Assembly (NCBI GenBank): GCA_964440735.1
Contig: CAYTTK010000032.1
Coordinates: 1 to 20,744 of the forward strand
DNA from: CAZBWE01 sp964440735
Lineage (GTDB): Bacteria; Planctomycetota; Phycisphaerae; Sedimentisphaerales; Anaerobacaceae
Direction: 5' to 3'
DNA: 20,744 nt
This document shows positions 1 to 7,771 of this stretch, piece by piece (positions within the stretch are counted from its first letter, which is position 1; every line of letters begins with the position of its first letter). A program made the position numbers and the translations under genes. The notes under the pieces are model-generated. The model had not been told where the DNA came from and did no database searches. It saw nothing but the letters and a program-made list of their open reading frames with translations.

Positions 1-844
1 AGGCATTAAACGGCGACATGCAGGAACCCATATCGCGAAGGAACTGGGTTCTGGCCTTTATGATATAGGCCAATTCACCGAAGGATTCGACATATTTTAC
101 GCCGTGATAGCTTGGGTCGGGCTCAGTGAGCTCGGGGTAACAGCCATTCGTCCAGTCGAATTTGCCGGAGTCGATAATCGCTCCGCCGATGCTTGTGCCA
201 TGGCCGCCAATAAATTTCGTGCAGCTATGAACAACGATATCTATGCCGTGTTCAATTGGTCTAAACAATATCGGCGTCGCAACGGTATTATCACAAATCA
301 CCGGCATACCATTTTCGTGGGCAAGGTCGGCAATTTTTTCATGCTGCAAGATATCGTTTTTTGGATTGCCGATAGTCTCGATGTAAATCAGGCGGGTGTT
401 ATCCTTGATTGCGTCGGCGAAATTCTCCGGTTTCTTCGGGTCAACGAAGGTTACCTCGATACCGAGCTTGGCAAAGGTCTGGCTAAAGAGCGTAACAGTT
501 CCACCATAAAGCGAGTTTGAAGCGACGATGTGTCCGCCAGCACCACAAATATTAAAAACACTGACGTAGATAGCGGATTGTCCTGAGCTTAAGGCCAGGC
601 CGCCAACACCGCCTTCAAGAGCAGCGAGCCGTTTTTCCAAAACATCGGTTGTAGGATTCATCAGTCGGGTGTAGATGTTGCCAAACTCCTTGAGGGCAAA
701 TAAATTCGCAGCGTGTTCGGTATCTCTGAATACGTAACTGGTCGTCTGATAAATCGGAACAGCCCTGCTTAAGGTATCGGAGTCGGGCTTTTGGCCAGCG
801 TGTATTGCAAGTGTTTCCAGACGATATTCTTTTTTCTCTGCCAT
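1..844 (-). CDS. metY: O-acetylhomoserine sulfhydrylase, 3' end cut by the window edge
   Basis: This is the N-terminal 281 residues of a Cys/Met-metabolism PLP enzyme of about 430 residues; the rest lies beyond the left edge. The family makes homocysteine from O-acetylhomoserine and sulfide in the cytoplasm. The sequence opens MAEKKEYRLETLAIHAGQ, has the phosphate-binding SSGQSA stretch near residue 86, CDNTVATP near 184, and the PLP lysine K210 in SCTKFIGGHGTSIGG. The long TLAIHAGQ opening and the HGTSIGG loop fit MetY better than the shorter cystathionine gamma-lyase group, but methionine gamma-lyase activity cannot be excluded. The ATG lies 13 bases after the nadA stop, so the two are probably co-transcribed. 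It sits downstream of cysteine synthesis genes, which fits sulfide assimilation. Confidence 0.9.
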   Translation of the reverse strand, partial: MAEKKEYRLETLAIHAGQKPDSDTLSRAVPIYQTTSYVFRDTEHAANLFALKEFGNIYTRLMNPTTDVLEKRLAALEGGVGGLALSSGQSAIYVSVFNICGAGGHIVASNSLYGGTVTLFSQTFAKLGIEVTFVDPKKPENFADAIKDNTRLIYIETIGNPKNDILQHEKIADLAHENGMPVICDNTVATPILFRPIEHGIDIVVHSCTKFIGGHGTSIGGAIIDSGKFDWTNGCYPELTEPDPSYHGVKYVESFGELAYIIKARTQFLRDMGSCMSPFNA

Positions 845-857
845 TTGGATATCTCAA

Positions 858-1775
858 TTACTTTGTTGGTAATATTTCTATCATACGGTCAAGAGAATTT
901 TTTGCTTTTATACGTATATCTTCGGGTACGGTGACTTTGTATTGCATATTTTCAAGAGAATTGATGACCTTGTCCAAGGTAATCTTTTTCATATTAGGAC
1001 AAATCGCTTTGTCGCTGGCTGCAATAAACTGGGCATCGGGATTTTGTTTTTTCAAAGCGTGAATAATTCCTATCTCAGTAGCGATAATAAATTTTTTCGC
1101 TGAGCTTTTATCGACAAATTTTAGCATCTGGCCAGTGCTAAGAATCTCATCCGAAAGCTCTTTTACCGGCTCGGTGCATTCGGGATGAGTCATAACAACG
1201 GAATCTGGATATTTTGCCTTTGCACTTTTGATGTCATCTTCAGTTATCACGACGTGCACGTGACAATATCCGGGCCAGAGGATAAGGTCTCTTTTTGTTC
1301 TATCAGCAACGAATTGGCCGAGATGCCTGTCCGGGACAAAAATAATGGGTTTACCTTCAGGCAAAGACTTCACCAGATCAACCGCATTAGAACTCGTGCA
1401 GCAATAGTCACTTTCGGCCTTGACCTCCGCAGGGCTGTTGACATAACAAACGACCAGTGCGTCAGGATTTTTCTGCTTAAGTTCAGTTAATTGCTGAGCG
1501 GTAATCATATCAGCTAAGGGGCAGCCAGCAAAGCGGTCGGGCAGTAACACAGTCTTTTGTGGAGAGAGAATAACAGCGGTCTCAGCCATAAACTTTACAC
1601 CGCAAAAAACAATAACATCGGCATCAGTCCGGGCGGCCTGGACACTTAGAGCCAAAGAGTCACCAGTAAAATCGGCGAGGTCCTGAATCTCAGCCAGTTG
1701 ATAATTATGGGCGAGAATTACAGCTCCACGTTCGGTTTTTAGTTTTTTGATTCTTTCAAGTATTTTTTTGTCCAA
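858..1775 (-). CDS. nadA: Quinolinate synthase (NadA)
   Basis: NadA condenses iminoaspartate with dihydroxyacetone phosphate to quinolinate in NAD synthesis, using a [4Fe-4S] cluster. The 305-residue length matches the compact form of the family. Visible motifs are AHNYQ (22-26), GDSLALS (38-44), FCGVKFMAET (57-66), C85 in AGCPLADM, C171 in GYCHVH and C259 in ICPNMKK. By family pattern the last three cysteines are the cluster ligands. The start is a TTG at 1775, preceded by GAGAG about 7 bases upstream; no in-frame ATG occurs nearby that keeps the conserved N-terminus. NadB and NadC are not in the window. Its place beside an Fe-S-type Rrf2 regulator and cysteine genes suggests co-control with sulfur or cluster supply, although the assembly gap upstream prevents proof of one operon. 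Confidence 0.95.
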   Translation of the reverse strand: MDKKILERIKKLKTERGAVILAHNYQLAEIQDLADFTGDSLALSVQAARTDADVIVFCGVKFMAETAVILSPQKTVLLPDRFAGCPLADMITAQQLTELKQKNPDALVVCYVNSPAEVKAESDYCCTSSNAVDLVKSLPEGKPIIFVPDRHLGQFVADRTKRDLILWPGYCHVHVVITEDDIKSAKAKYPDSVVMTHPECTEPVKELSDEILSTGQMLKFVDKSSAKKFIIATEIGIIHALKKQNPDAQFIAASDKAICPNMKKITLDKVINSLENMQYKVTVPEDIRIKAKNSLDRMIEILPTK

Positions 1776-1798
1776 AGCAAATCTCTCAAATAAGATAT

Positions 1799-1847
1799 AA
1801 AATCCTAAGCACTAAATCCTAAATACTAAACAATATCGAAATTCGAA
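1799..1847. repeat. AT-rich intergenic repeat ending at the assembly gap
   Basis: The nonamer AAATCCTAA occurs at 1800-1808 and again at 1814-1822, a 14-base period, followed by a related TACTAAAC and by ATCGAAATTCGAA running into the Ns. Degenerate strings of this style recur between genes in many environmental draft genomes, from general recollection. That an assembly broke exactly here fits a multi-copy element. No coding signal is visible, and the apparent read-through of cysE into it is an artefact of the Ns. Confidence 0.55.
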
Positions 1848-1947
1848 NNNNNNNNNNNNNNNNNNNNNNNNNNNNNNNNNNNNNNNNNNNNNNNNNNNNN
1901 NNNNNNNNNNNNNNNNNNNNNNNNNNNNNNNNNNNNNNNNNNNNNNN
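1848..1947. other. Assembly gap (100 Ns)
   Basis: Exactly 100 N characters form a conventional scaffold gap, so its true length is unknown. It removes the 3' end of cysE and any sequence between cysE and nadA. The order and orientation of the left piece (metY and nadA) relative to the rest rest on the scaffolding alone. Confidence 0.98.
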
Positions 1948-2804
1948 GGGACGGACTCCTTTATCCAGACGTTACCGCCGATTACGGCACCTTTGCCGAT
2001 AGTCACATCACCGAGTATCGTTGCCTCGGCATAGATAGTGACGTTGTCCTCAATCATCGGATGACGCTTGCCGCCTTTTATAATCCTTCCGCGCTCATCC
2101 TTGGGAAAACTAAGTGCGCCAAGGGTAGCGCCCTGATAAAGTTTCACGTTGTCACCTATAATGGTGGTTTCACCCACGACAACGCCGGTGCCATGGTCGA
2201 TAAAAAAGTTTCTTCCAATCCTAGCGCCGGGATGGATGTCGATGCCTGTTTTTGCGTGCGCACACTCTGTCATTATGCGAGGTATCAAAGGCACCTCTTT
2301 CAGATATAATTCGTGAGCGATGCGATAAGTAGCAATAGCTACAATACAAGGATAACTAATGACGATTTCCTCGTTAGATTTAGCCGCTGGGTCGCCATCG
2401 AAGGCGGCACCGACGTCACCTTTTAACATCTCCCTAATTTTGGGAAGCTGAGTCAGTAAATGTTGAGTAGCGTTTTCGGCCATTTTTCTGCAATCGCCGG
2501 TGTCGCATTTCTCCATTCTGCAGCGGTATTTGTAGGCCCGCTCTATCTGCTCGGTGAGCTCGGTATAGATGTGATATAAAATATCAATAACAATGTAATC
2601 GATGTTCGATTTTGTAACCGTTCTTTTGCCTGTATAGCCCGGGAAAAGGATTTCGGTGAGCAAATCAAGAATCTGCAAGATTTTATCCCGCACAGGCAGA
2701 TTAGAGACATCGATAAAATTTATGCCGGTATCGCCTTCATAGGTCTTAGCAATTTCCCTGACCAGATTTTCAATCGTTTTGTCAGTTATTTTTCTCCTGG
2801 GCAT
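1948..2804 (-). CDS. cysE: Serine O-acetyltransferase, C-terminus lost in the assembly gap
   Basis: CysE acetylates serine with acetyl-CoA, giving O-acetylserine for CysK. 285 residues are visible. An N-terminal helical region (about 1-165) includes a Cys-containing stretch CRMEKCDTGDC near 95-105. It is followed by left-handed parallel beta-helix hexapeptide repeats from about 185. The catalytic pair D203-H204 lies in FIDHGTGVVVGE and the second histidine H248 in GGKRHPMIED; both are conserved in the family. The ATG at 2804 is chosen over an upstream TTG because GGAG stands 7 bases before it. Perhaps 20-30 C-terminal residues, including the CysK-binding tail, are missing in the Ns. It follows cysK by 62 bases on the same strand. 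The long N-terminal domain resembles the EpsC/SRPG-type group rather than the E. coli form. Confidence 0.92.
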
Positions 2805-2866
2805 CTCCAATCTCCAAACTCCCTTGAAAAGTAAATCGGGATATTTTTCTTTTCAGCTACCTGCAA

Positions 2867-3787
2867 TCAATCAAACATTTCGGTGGAGATATACCTCTCA
2901 CCGGTATCGGGCAGGATAGTAACAATAGTTTTTCCCTGGTTTTCCGGTCGTTGCGATACCTGCACTGCGGCTGTCATTGCAGCACCAGAGCTAATACCTA
3001 CTAATATTCCTTCTTTCGCCGCTAATTGTCGAGCTGTTTCCAAAGCGTCTTCATTAGAGATTTGGATAATTTCGTCTATTATCTTAACATTCAACACTTT
3101 AGGCACAAAGCCAGCCCCGATACCCTGAATTTTGTGCGGGCCTGGTTTGCCGCCTGAGATCACGGGGGAATCTTTCGGCTCAACTGCTATCACTTTGAGA
3201 TTTTTATTTCGTTTTTTTAACACCTCGCCACAGCCGGTCAAAGTTCCGCCTGTCCCGACACCGGCAACAAAGATGTCAAGTTTACCATCAGTATCCGACC
3301 AGATTTCTTCTGCTGTGGTCTCTCTGTGGATTTGCGGATTGGCGGGGTTGTTAAACTGCTGAGGCATAAAAGCATTTGGATTTTTTGCCACGAGCTCTTC
3401 AGCTTTTTTTACTGCGCCGGACATACCAAGCTCAGCGGGCGTGAGTTCAATCTCCGCACCAAACAATTTCAAAAGTTTTCTCCTCTCAATGCTCATCGAT
3501 TCCGGCATAGTCAATATCAAGCGGTATCCCTTGGCGGCACAAATAAAGGCAAGACCTATGCCGGTATTGCCGCTTGTCGGCTCGATTATGACGGTATCGG
3601 GTTTGATGAGTCCGTTTTCTTCCGCCGCCTGTATCATTGATAAGGCAATTCTATCCTTGATGCTGCCACAGGGATTATATGATTCGAGCTTTGCCAGAAT
3701 AGTCGCCTTATTTGAGCCGAGCTTGTTGATTTGCACCAAGGGCGTGTAACCAACTGCGGCGGTGATATCTTCAAATATTGCACTCAT
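2867..3787 (-). CDS. cysK: Cysteine synthase A (O-acetylserine sulfhydrylase)
   Basis: CysK makes cysteine from O-acetylserine and sulfide using PLP. The 306-residue length is standard. The PLP lysine is K44 in NPCGSIKDRIALSM, the substrate-binding loop TSGNTG is at 71-76, the phosphate-binding loop reads GVGTGGTLTG near 177-186, and the C-terminal GISSGAA and PDTGERY motifs are intact. The ATG at 3787 has AAGGA 7 bases upstream. It starts 18 bases after the rrf2 stop and is followed by cysE, so regulator, sulfhydrylase and acetyltransferase form one transcription unit. CysM-like use of other sulfur donors is possible but the sequence is typical CysK. Confidence 0.96.
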   Translation of the reverse strand: MSAIFEDITAAVGYTPLVQINKLGSNKATILAKLESYNPCGSIKDRIALSMIQAAEENGLIKPDTVIIEPTSGNTGIGLAFICAAKGYRLILTMPESMSIERRKLLKLFGAEIELTPAELGMSGAVKKAEELVAKNPNAFMPQQFNNPANPQIHRETTAEEIWSDTDGKLDIFVAGVGTGGTLTGCGEVLKKRNKNLKVIAVEPKDSPVISGGKPGPHKIQGIGAGFVPKVLNVKIIDEIIQISNEDALETARQLAAKEGILVGISSGAAMTAAVQVSQRPENQGKTIVTILPDTGERYISTEMFD

Positions 3788-3805
3788 AATTTATCCTTTT
3801 CCCTT

Positions 3806-4240
3806 CTATATCTGATAATCCAAACCGCCTTTATCTTTTGCCCTATTAACCAAATCCTGAAGCGTTACGGACTGCAGGACATTTCTAATTGCGTTATTCA
3901 CCTGCGTCCAGAGCTGTCTGGCCAAACAATCAATAGAACGAGCGCAGTAATTCTCATCTTCGACACATTCAACGGTGGTTACAGAGCCTTCCAAACAATC
4001 GAAGACATCGCTAAGTTTAATTTGATTTGGATGTTTGGCAAGCGTATATCCGCCTTTTGGGCCTCTCACACTTCTAATAAGGTCTCCGGCTCTGAGGACG
4101 GCCATTATCTGCTCAAGATATTTTACGGATATATTCTGCCGCTTTGCAATGGTTTTAAGCTGCAAAGGACCTTTCTGATAGTTATCAGCCAGCTCCAATA
4201 TCGCTCTGATTCCATATCTGGTTCGAGTCGAAAGCTTCAT
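3806..4240 (-). CDS. Rrf2 family transcriptional regulator with IscR-type cysteines
   Basis: This 144-residue DNA-binding protein opens MKLSTRTRYGIRAILELA, the hallmark of the Rrf2 family, with a winged helix-turn-helix over about 1-70 and the wing RGPKGGYTL at 59-67. Cysteines C92, C99 and C105 fall almost exactly where E. coli IscR holds its [2Fe-2S] cluster (C92, C98, C104), so cluster binding is likely. As the first gene before cysK and cysE, it probably senses Fe-S or cysteine status and controls this unit, a role similar to that of CymR or IscR, although CymR itself lacks the cysteines. AGGA stands 8 bases before the ATG. It ends with TAG. Specific assignment to IscR is not made, because no isc or suf genes adjoin. 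Confidence 0.92.
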   Translation of the reverse strand: MKLSTRTRYGIRAILELADNYQKGPLQLKTIAKRQNISVKYLEQIMAVLRAGDLIRSVRGPKGGYTLAKHPNQIKLSDVFDCLEGSVTTVECVEDENYCARSIDCLARQLWTQVNNAIRNVLQSVTLQDLVNRAKDKGGLDYQI

Positions 4241-4254
4241 AATTCATTTCCTAT

Positions 4255-4278
4255 TATACCTACTATATTAGTAGTATA
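4255..4278. promoter_or_regulatory. Palindromic operator candidate for the Rrf2 regulator
   Basis: A perfect inverted repeat TACTA-TAT-TAGTA (4261-4273) is flanked by TATACC on the left and GTATA on the right, which are again complementary apart from one extra base. It overlaps the predicted -10 box of the rrf2 promoter and ends 15 bases before the rrf2 start codon. Rrf2 proteins bind AT-rich dyads as dimers and often repress themselves, so this is the natural site. Binding is inferred. Confidence 0.55.
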
Positions 4279-4295
4279 TTATACGAATTTGTCAA
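4267..4295 (-). promoter_or_regulatory. Promoter of the rrf2-cysK-cysE unit
   Basis: Read on the minus strand, a perfect -35 TTGACA (4295-4290) is followed after 17 bases by ACTAAT (4272-4267, four of six matches). Transcription would begin near 4260, leaving a leader of about 20 bases. Two TATAAT strings also lie nearby, at 4283-4278 and 4258-4253, but neither has a well-spaced -35 box. Confidence 0.5.
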
Positions 4296-4435
4296 TCTTT
4301 AGTGCGAAAAATAGAGAAAAAACCAAAAAATCAGGAAATATATGCTAAATTTCTACTTTTTTACGCCTGAAATGGGCAAATCAAGACCAAATTTTAGAAA
4401 AAAAACACTTTATAACTACGCAATAGTCAATTCAT

Positions 4436-4464
4436 TTGACAGGTCAATCAAACAATTCTAAAAT
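4436..4464 (+). promoter_or_regulatory. Sigma-70-type promoter of the glycosyltransferase-xth unit
   Basis: TTGACA at 4436-4441 and TAAAAT at 4459-4464 are separated by exactly 17 bases, a near-consensus housekeeping promoter. Transcription should start near 4471. This argues against the GTG at 4471 as the translation start and for the ATG at 4507, which has AAAGGG nine bases upstream. The region 4296-4435 between the two divergent promoters is A/T-rich with runs of A and shows no gene. Confidence 0.65.
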
Positions 4465-4506
4465 AGAATTGTGAGCTTTACGAGTATTTCCAAAGGGATG
4501 CTACGG

Positions 4507-6879
4507 ATGGCAAAAGGTCCCAAGAAAAAAGTCGTATTTATATCCTCTTTCCCACCAAGAAAATGTGGGATAGCGACATTTACATCGGACCTTATCAAAA
4601 ATTCATTGACGGCAGCCAAGGGGGAGTTCGAGCCGCTGGTAGTCGCAATGCGGTCAGATAACGAACTGAAATACGCTGAGCCGGTTAAGTTCGAAATCCG
4701 CCAAGACGTCAAAAGCGATTATATCTGCGCCGCCGATTATATCAACTTCAGCCATATTGACCTGGTGTGTGCCCAGCACGAGTTTGGGCTGTTTGGCGGT
4801 GAAGCCGGCGACTATTTGAGTTTGCTGCTTAATAGATTAAAGGCACCGATTATAACAACTCTCCATACAATTCTTGATGACCCCAATGAAGCTTACCGCA
4901 AATCTTTAGTAGATGTCTGCAATGCCTCTTATAAAATAATCACAATGAATGAGCGCGGCGTGAGTATGCTTCGGGATATTTATGGGATATCTGAAAATAA
5001 AATAGAGCTCATCCCCCATGGAATACCGGATTTGCCCTTCGTTGACACCAGCTACTACAAACACAAATTCGGGATGGAAGGCCGAAGAACAATACTGACA
5101 TTCGGTCTGCTCAGTAGAAATAAAGGGATAGAGGTAATGCTCAATGCGATGCCGGCAATAATCGAGGCAGAACCATCGATAGTATATATAGTTCTGGGTA
5201 TGACCCATCCATCGGTATTAAAACATGAGGGTGAATCATATAGATTCAAACTTCAACGTATAGTAAAAGACTTAGGTCTGCAGAAGCACGTAATCTTTCA
5301 CAACAGATTCGTAAAAGAGGAGGAGCTTCACAACTTTTTATGTGCAGCCGATATTTATGCCACGCCATATCTAAGCAGGGAGCAACTGACCAGCGGGACA
5401 TTATCCTTTGCGGTCGGCTCAGGTAAAGCGGTAGTTTCCACGCCGTATTGGGCGGCGAAGGAACTGCTGGCCGACAGTCGAGGAAAACTGGTGCCCTTCG
5501 GCGATTCAAAACAAATGGCTGAAGCTATAGTGGAAATACTACGGAACGATTCGCTGTTTTATTCGCTGCGAAGACGCGCATACGACTATGGCAGAGTCAG
5601 GACTTGGCCCAAAATCGGCCAGGCATACTGGAAACTATTCAGTGCAAAACGCCTGCCGGTTCTCATTACTACGAAAATCCCACTATCAGCAACCGAAACA
5701 ATATCAAGCATAGAAGTGCCTGAGCCGTCACTGGCCCATTTGAAAAAGCTGACCGATGATACGGGGCTATTACAGCACGCCAGATTTACAATACCAACCC
5801 GCGAACACGGTTACACGACAGACGATAATGCAAGAGCCATAATCACAATGACGAAGTATTACGCTCAATATCCGGAACCACAGGCGCTTCAGCTACTCGA
5901 TGTTTATCTATCTTTCATTATGCATGCACAAAATAATGACGGGACAGTCAGAAACTTAATGAATTACGACAGAAGCTGGCACCGAAAAGAGCCGGAGAGC
6001 GGCTGTCTCGGCAGAGTTCTGTGGGCGTTCGGGACAGTTATGGCCAAACCACCAACCGAAGCATATCTATCGATAATCAAAGAATACTTCGATAATTCAG
6101 TTAAACACGTGCAGAAGCTTTATCCGAGGGGAATGGCATATTCCATACTCGGTATGGTTGAATATTTAAGACAATTCCCCGGTGCCAGTGACATCAAGCG
6201 CGAGATGGAAATAGCAACAGACGGGCTTGTGGCACAATACGAAGAAAACAGCGACGCCAACTGGCAGTGGTACGAGGAGACCTTAACTTATGAAAATGCC
6301 GTTTTACCGCATGCACTCTTTGTAGCCGGTATGTCATTCGATAATAAAAAATATCTTGAAGTGGCAGAGAAAACGTGTGCGTTTTTGCTCGATAACACCT
6401 TCAACGAAGACCATTTCAGCTTTATTGGCTGCAATGGGTGGTATGAGAGAGGCAAGACAAAAGCCCAATTCGACCAACAACCGATAGAGGCAGCAAGCAC
6501 AGTAATGATGCTAAGAGCAGCTTACGATGCAACAGAAAAAAACGGATTTTTAGCACTTCAACGAAAGGCCTTTGACTGGTTTCTCGGCAAAAACGATTTG
6601 AATATGCCAATATATGACTTTAAGACAAAAGGATGCTGCGATGGGCTTATGAATGGCGGAGTTAATGCCAATCAAGGTGCCGAGAGCACGCTGAGCTTTT
6701 TATTGAGCTTGCTGGCCATAGACGAAAGTTACACCTTGATTGACAAGATAGAGAGCAGTAAAATTGTTTCGTCGCAGCAGGCGCAACTAACAGAGCAAAT
6801 AATTAAAGAACAAGTGCCAATAAAAAGCATATCTGCTCAAATCGAGCCTAAGAAAAATCAGGCCGAAGAACCCGCCTGA
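4507..6879 (+). CDS. GT4 glycosyltransferase fused to a C-terminal alpha/alpha-toroid domain
   Basis: The protein has 790 residues from the ATG at 4507. Residues 1 to about 385 are a GT-B glycosyltransferase of family 4: the opening FPPRKCGIATFTSDL, then TLHTILDDP, IPHGIPD, FGLLSRNKGIEVML and ATPYLSREQLTSGT, where the glutamate is the expected nucleotide-sugar contact. From about 405 a second domain begins with KLTDDTGLLQHARF and HGYTTDDNARA (434-444), and later has WQWYEETLTYENAVLPHALF and NANQGAEST. This looks like a six-hairpin (alpha/alpha) toroid of the glycosidase or epimerase type. The last 30 residues are Lys/Gln/Glu-rich and probably disordered. No signal peptide is seen, so it acts in the cytoplasm. 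The sugar and acceptor are unknown; mannose or glucose transfer to a glycan is a guess. A longer GTG start at 4471 is less likely given the promoter. Confidence 0.85.
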   Translation: MAKGPKKKVVFISSFPPRKCGIATFTSDLIKNSLTAAKGEFEPLVVAMRSDNELKYAEPVKFEIRQDVKSDYICAADYINFSHIDLVCAQHEFGLFGGEAGDYLSLLLNRLKAPIITTLHTILDDPNEAYRKSLVDVCNASYKIITMNERGVSMLRDIYGISENKIELIPHGIPDLPFVDTSYYKHKFGMEGRRTILTFGLLSRNKGIEVMLNAMPAIIEAEPSIVYIVLGMTHPSVLKHEGESYRFKLQRIVKDLGLQKHVIFHNRFVKEEELHNFLCAADIYATPYLSREQLTSGTLSFAVGSGKAVVSTPYWAAKELLADSRGKLVPFGDSKQMAEAIVEILRNDSLFYSLRRRAYDYGRVRTWPKIGQAYWKLFSAKRLPVLITTKIPLSATETISSIEVPEPSLAHLKKLTDDTGLLQHARFTIPTREHGYTTDDNARAIITMTKYYAQYPEPQALQLLDVYLSFIMHAQNNDGTVRNLMNYDRSWHRKEPESGCLGRVLWAFGTVMAKPPTEAYLSIIKEYFDNSVKHVQKLYPRGMAYSILGMVEYLRQFPGASDIKREMEIATDGLVAQYEENSDANWQWYEETLTYENAVLPHALFVAGMSFDNKKYLEVAEKTCAFLLDNTFNEDHFSFIGCNGWYERGKTKAQFDQQPIEAASTVMMLRAAYDATEKNGFLALQRKAFDWFLGKNDLNMPIYDFKTKGCCDGLMNGGVNANQGAESTLSFLLSLLAIDESYTLIDKIESSKIVSSQQAQLTEQIIKEQVPIKSISAQIEPKKNQAEEPA

Positions 6880-6892
6880 AAAGTTAGCTTGA

Positions 6893-7699
6893 ATGAAAGT
6901 TGTCAGCTTTAACGTCAATTCCTTACGTGCCCGTTTGCCCATTGTGCTTGCGTGGCTTGACGAAAATCAGCCGGATGTGCTTACCATTCAGGAAACCAAG
7001 GTTCAGGATGTTGATTTTCCTATCGATGCGTTTAGTAACAGCGGCTATAATTTTGTCTTCAAGGGGCAGAAAAGCTATAATGGCGTAGCGATTTTCAGCC
7101 CGCTCTTGGCTGGTCAAATCTCAAAGGTTAAATTCGGCTTCGATGATGAGCCAAAGGAAGAGCCGCGCCTGATTAAAGCAGAAGTTAATGGCATCACCAT
7201 CGTCAATACATATATTCCGCAAGGTTACTTACCTGATTCTGAAAAGTTCGAATATAAGTTAAATTGGTTTGAGCGACTGCTGAAGTTCTTCGACAAAAAT
7301 TTCAAGCCGACCGAGCCGATTCTGTGGGTGGGTGATTTTAATATCGCACCGGAAGCGATAGATGTATATAACCCTGAAAATTTATTAGGACACGTCTGTT
7401 TCCATCCGGAGGTTCATAAAAGACTGCAAAAGATTATGCAATGGGGATTTATAGATGTATTCAGGATGCACTGCAAAGAGCCGGGACAATATACCTTCTG
7501 GGATTTCAGATTGCCAAATTCCTTCGGGCGTAACCTCGGTTGGCGCTTAGACCATATTATGGCCACAAAGCCGCTGGCAAAAAAATGCACTGGCTGCTAT
7601 ATAGATAAAGAACTACGTGCCAAAGAAAGACCGAGCGACCACACGCCTGTTATCGCGGAATTTGACTTGAATCAAGGCAAAACCCCACGTCAAACGTAG
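6893..7699 (+). CDS. xth: Exodeoxyribonuclease III (AP endonuclease)
   Basis: This Mg-dependent enzyme of the exonuclease-endonuclease-phosphatase family removes 3' blocks and cuts at abasic sites in base excision repair. All catalytic motifs are present in 268 residues: SFNVNSLRAR (5-14), IQETKVQD with metal ligand E34, NTYIPQG, WVGDFNIAPEAIDVYNP with the catalytic Asp-Asn pair, WRLDHIM, and RPSDHTPV with the catalytic Asp-His. The ATG lies 13 bases after the glycosyltransferase stop, without a clear ribosome binding site, so translation is probably coupled. It ends in TAG. A short imperfect hairpin (CCCCACG ... CGTAGGGG, 7682-7701) spans the stop but lacks a T-tract, so it is not called a terminator. 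Confidence 0.95.
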   Translation: MKVVSFNVNSLRARLPIVLAWLDENQPDVLTIQETKVQDVDFPIDAFSNSGYNFVFKGQKSYNGVAIFSPLLAGQISKVKFGFDDEPKEEPRLIKAEVNGITIVNTYIPQGYLPDSEKFEYKLNWFERLLKFFDKNFKPTEPILWVGDFNIAPEAIDVYNPENLLGHVCFHPEVHKRLQKIMQWGFIDVFRMHCKEPGQYTFWDFRLPNSFGRNLGWRLDHIMATKPLAKKCTGCYIDKELRAKERPSDHTPVIAEFDLNQGKTPRQT

Positions 7700-7752
7700 G
7701 GGTAAACATAGAATAACCCACACAATACAAATACAGAGTGGTTATTTTAAGA

Positions 7753-7768
7753 ATCCGCCACGGCGGAT
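7753..7768. repeat. Short perfect palindrome between convergent genes
   Basis: ATCCGC-CACG-GCGGAT is a perfect 6-base inverted repeat with a 4-base loop, GC-rich against AT-rich surroundings. It lies between the convergent ends of xth and the HEAT-repeat gene. On the minus strand it is followed by TTCTTAAAAT, a poor T-tract, so it might end the xth transcript or be one copy of a dispersed palindrome. Similar TCCGCC/GGCGGA palindromes are common in draft environmental genomes, from general recollection. Confidence 0.45.
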
Positions 7769-7771
7769 AAA

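Noticed and set aside
1812..1947. Apparent C-terminal tail of cysE running through the Ns into the repeat
   Set aside because: The reading frame is open only because Ns hide stops; the residues after the gap come from the AT-rich repeat and do not resemble a CysE tail.
3731..4348. 205-codon plus-strand frame over rrf2
   Set aside because: It is antisense to a clear Rrf2 gene, and its translation shows no domain or protein-like composition.
4471..4506. GTG at 4471 as the glycosyltransferase start
   Set aside because: It coincides with the predicted transcription start and has no ribosome binding site, while the ATG at 4507 has AAAGGG at good spacing.
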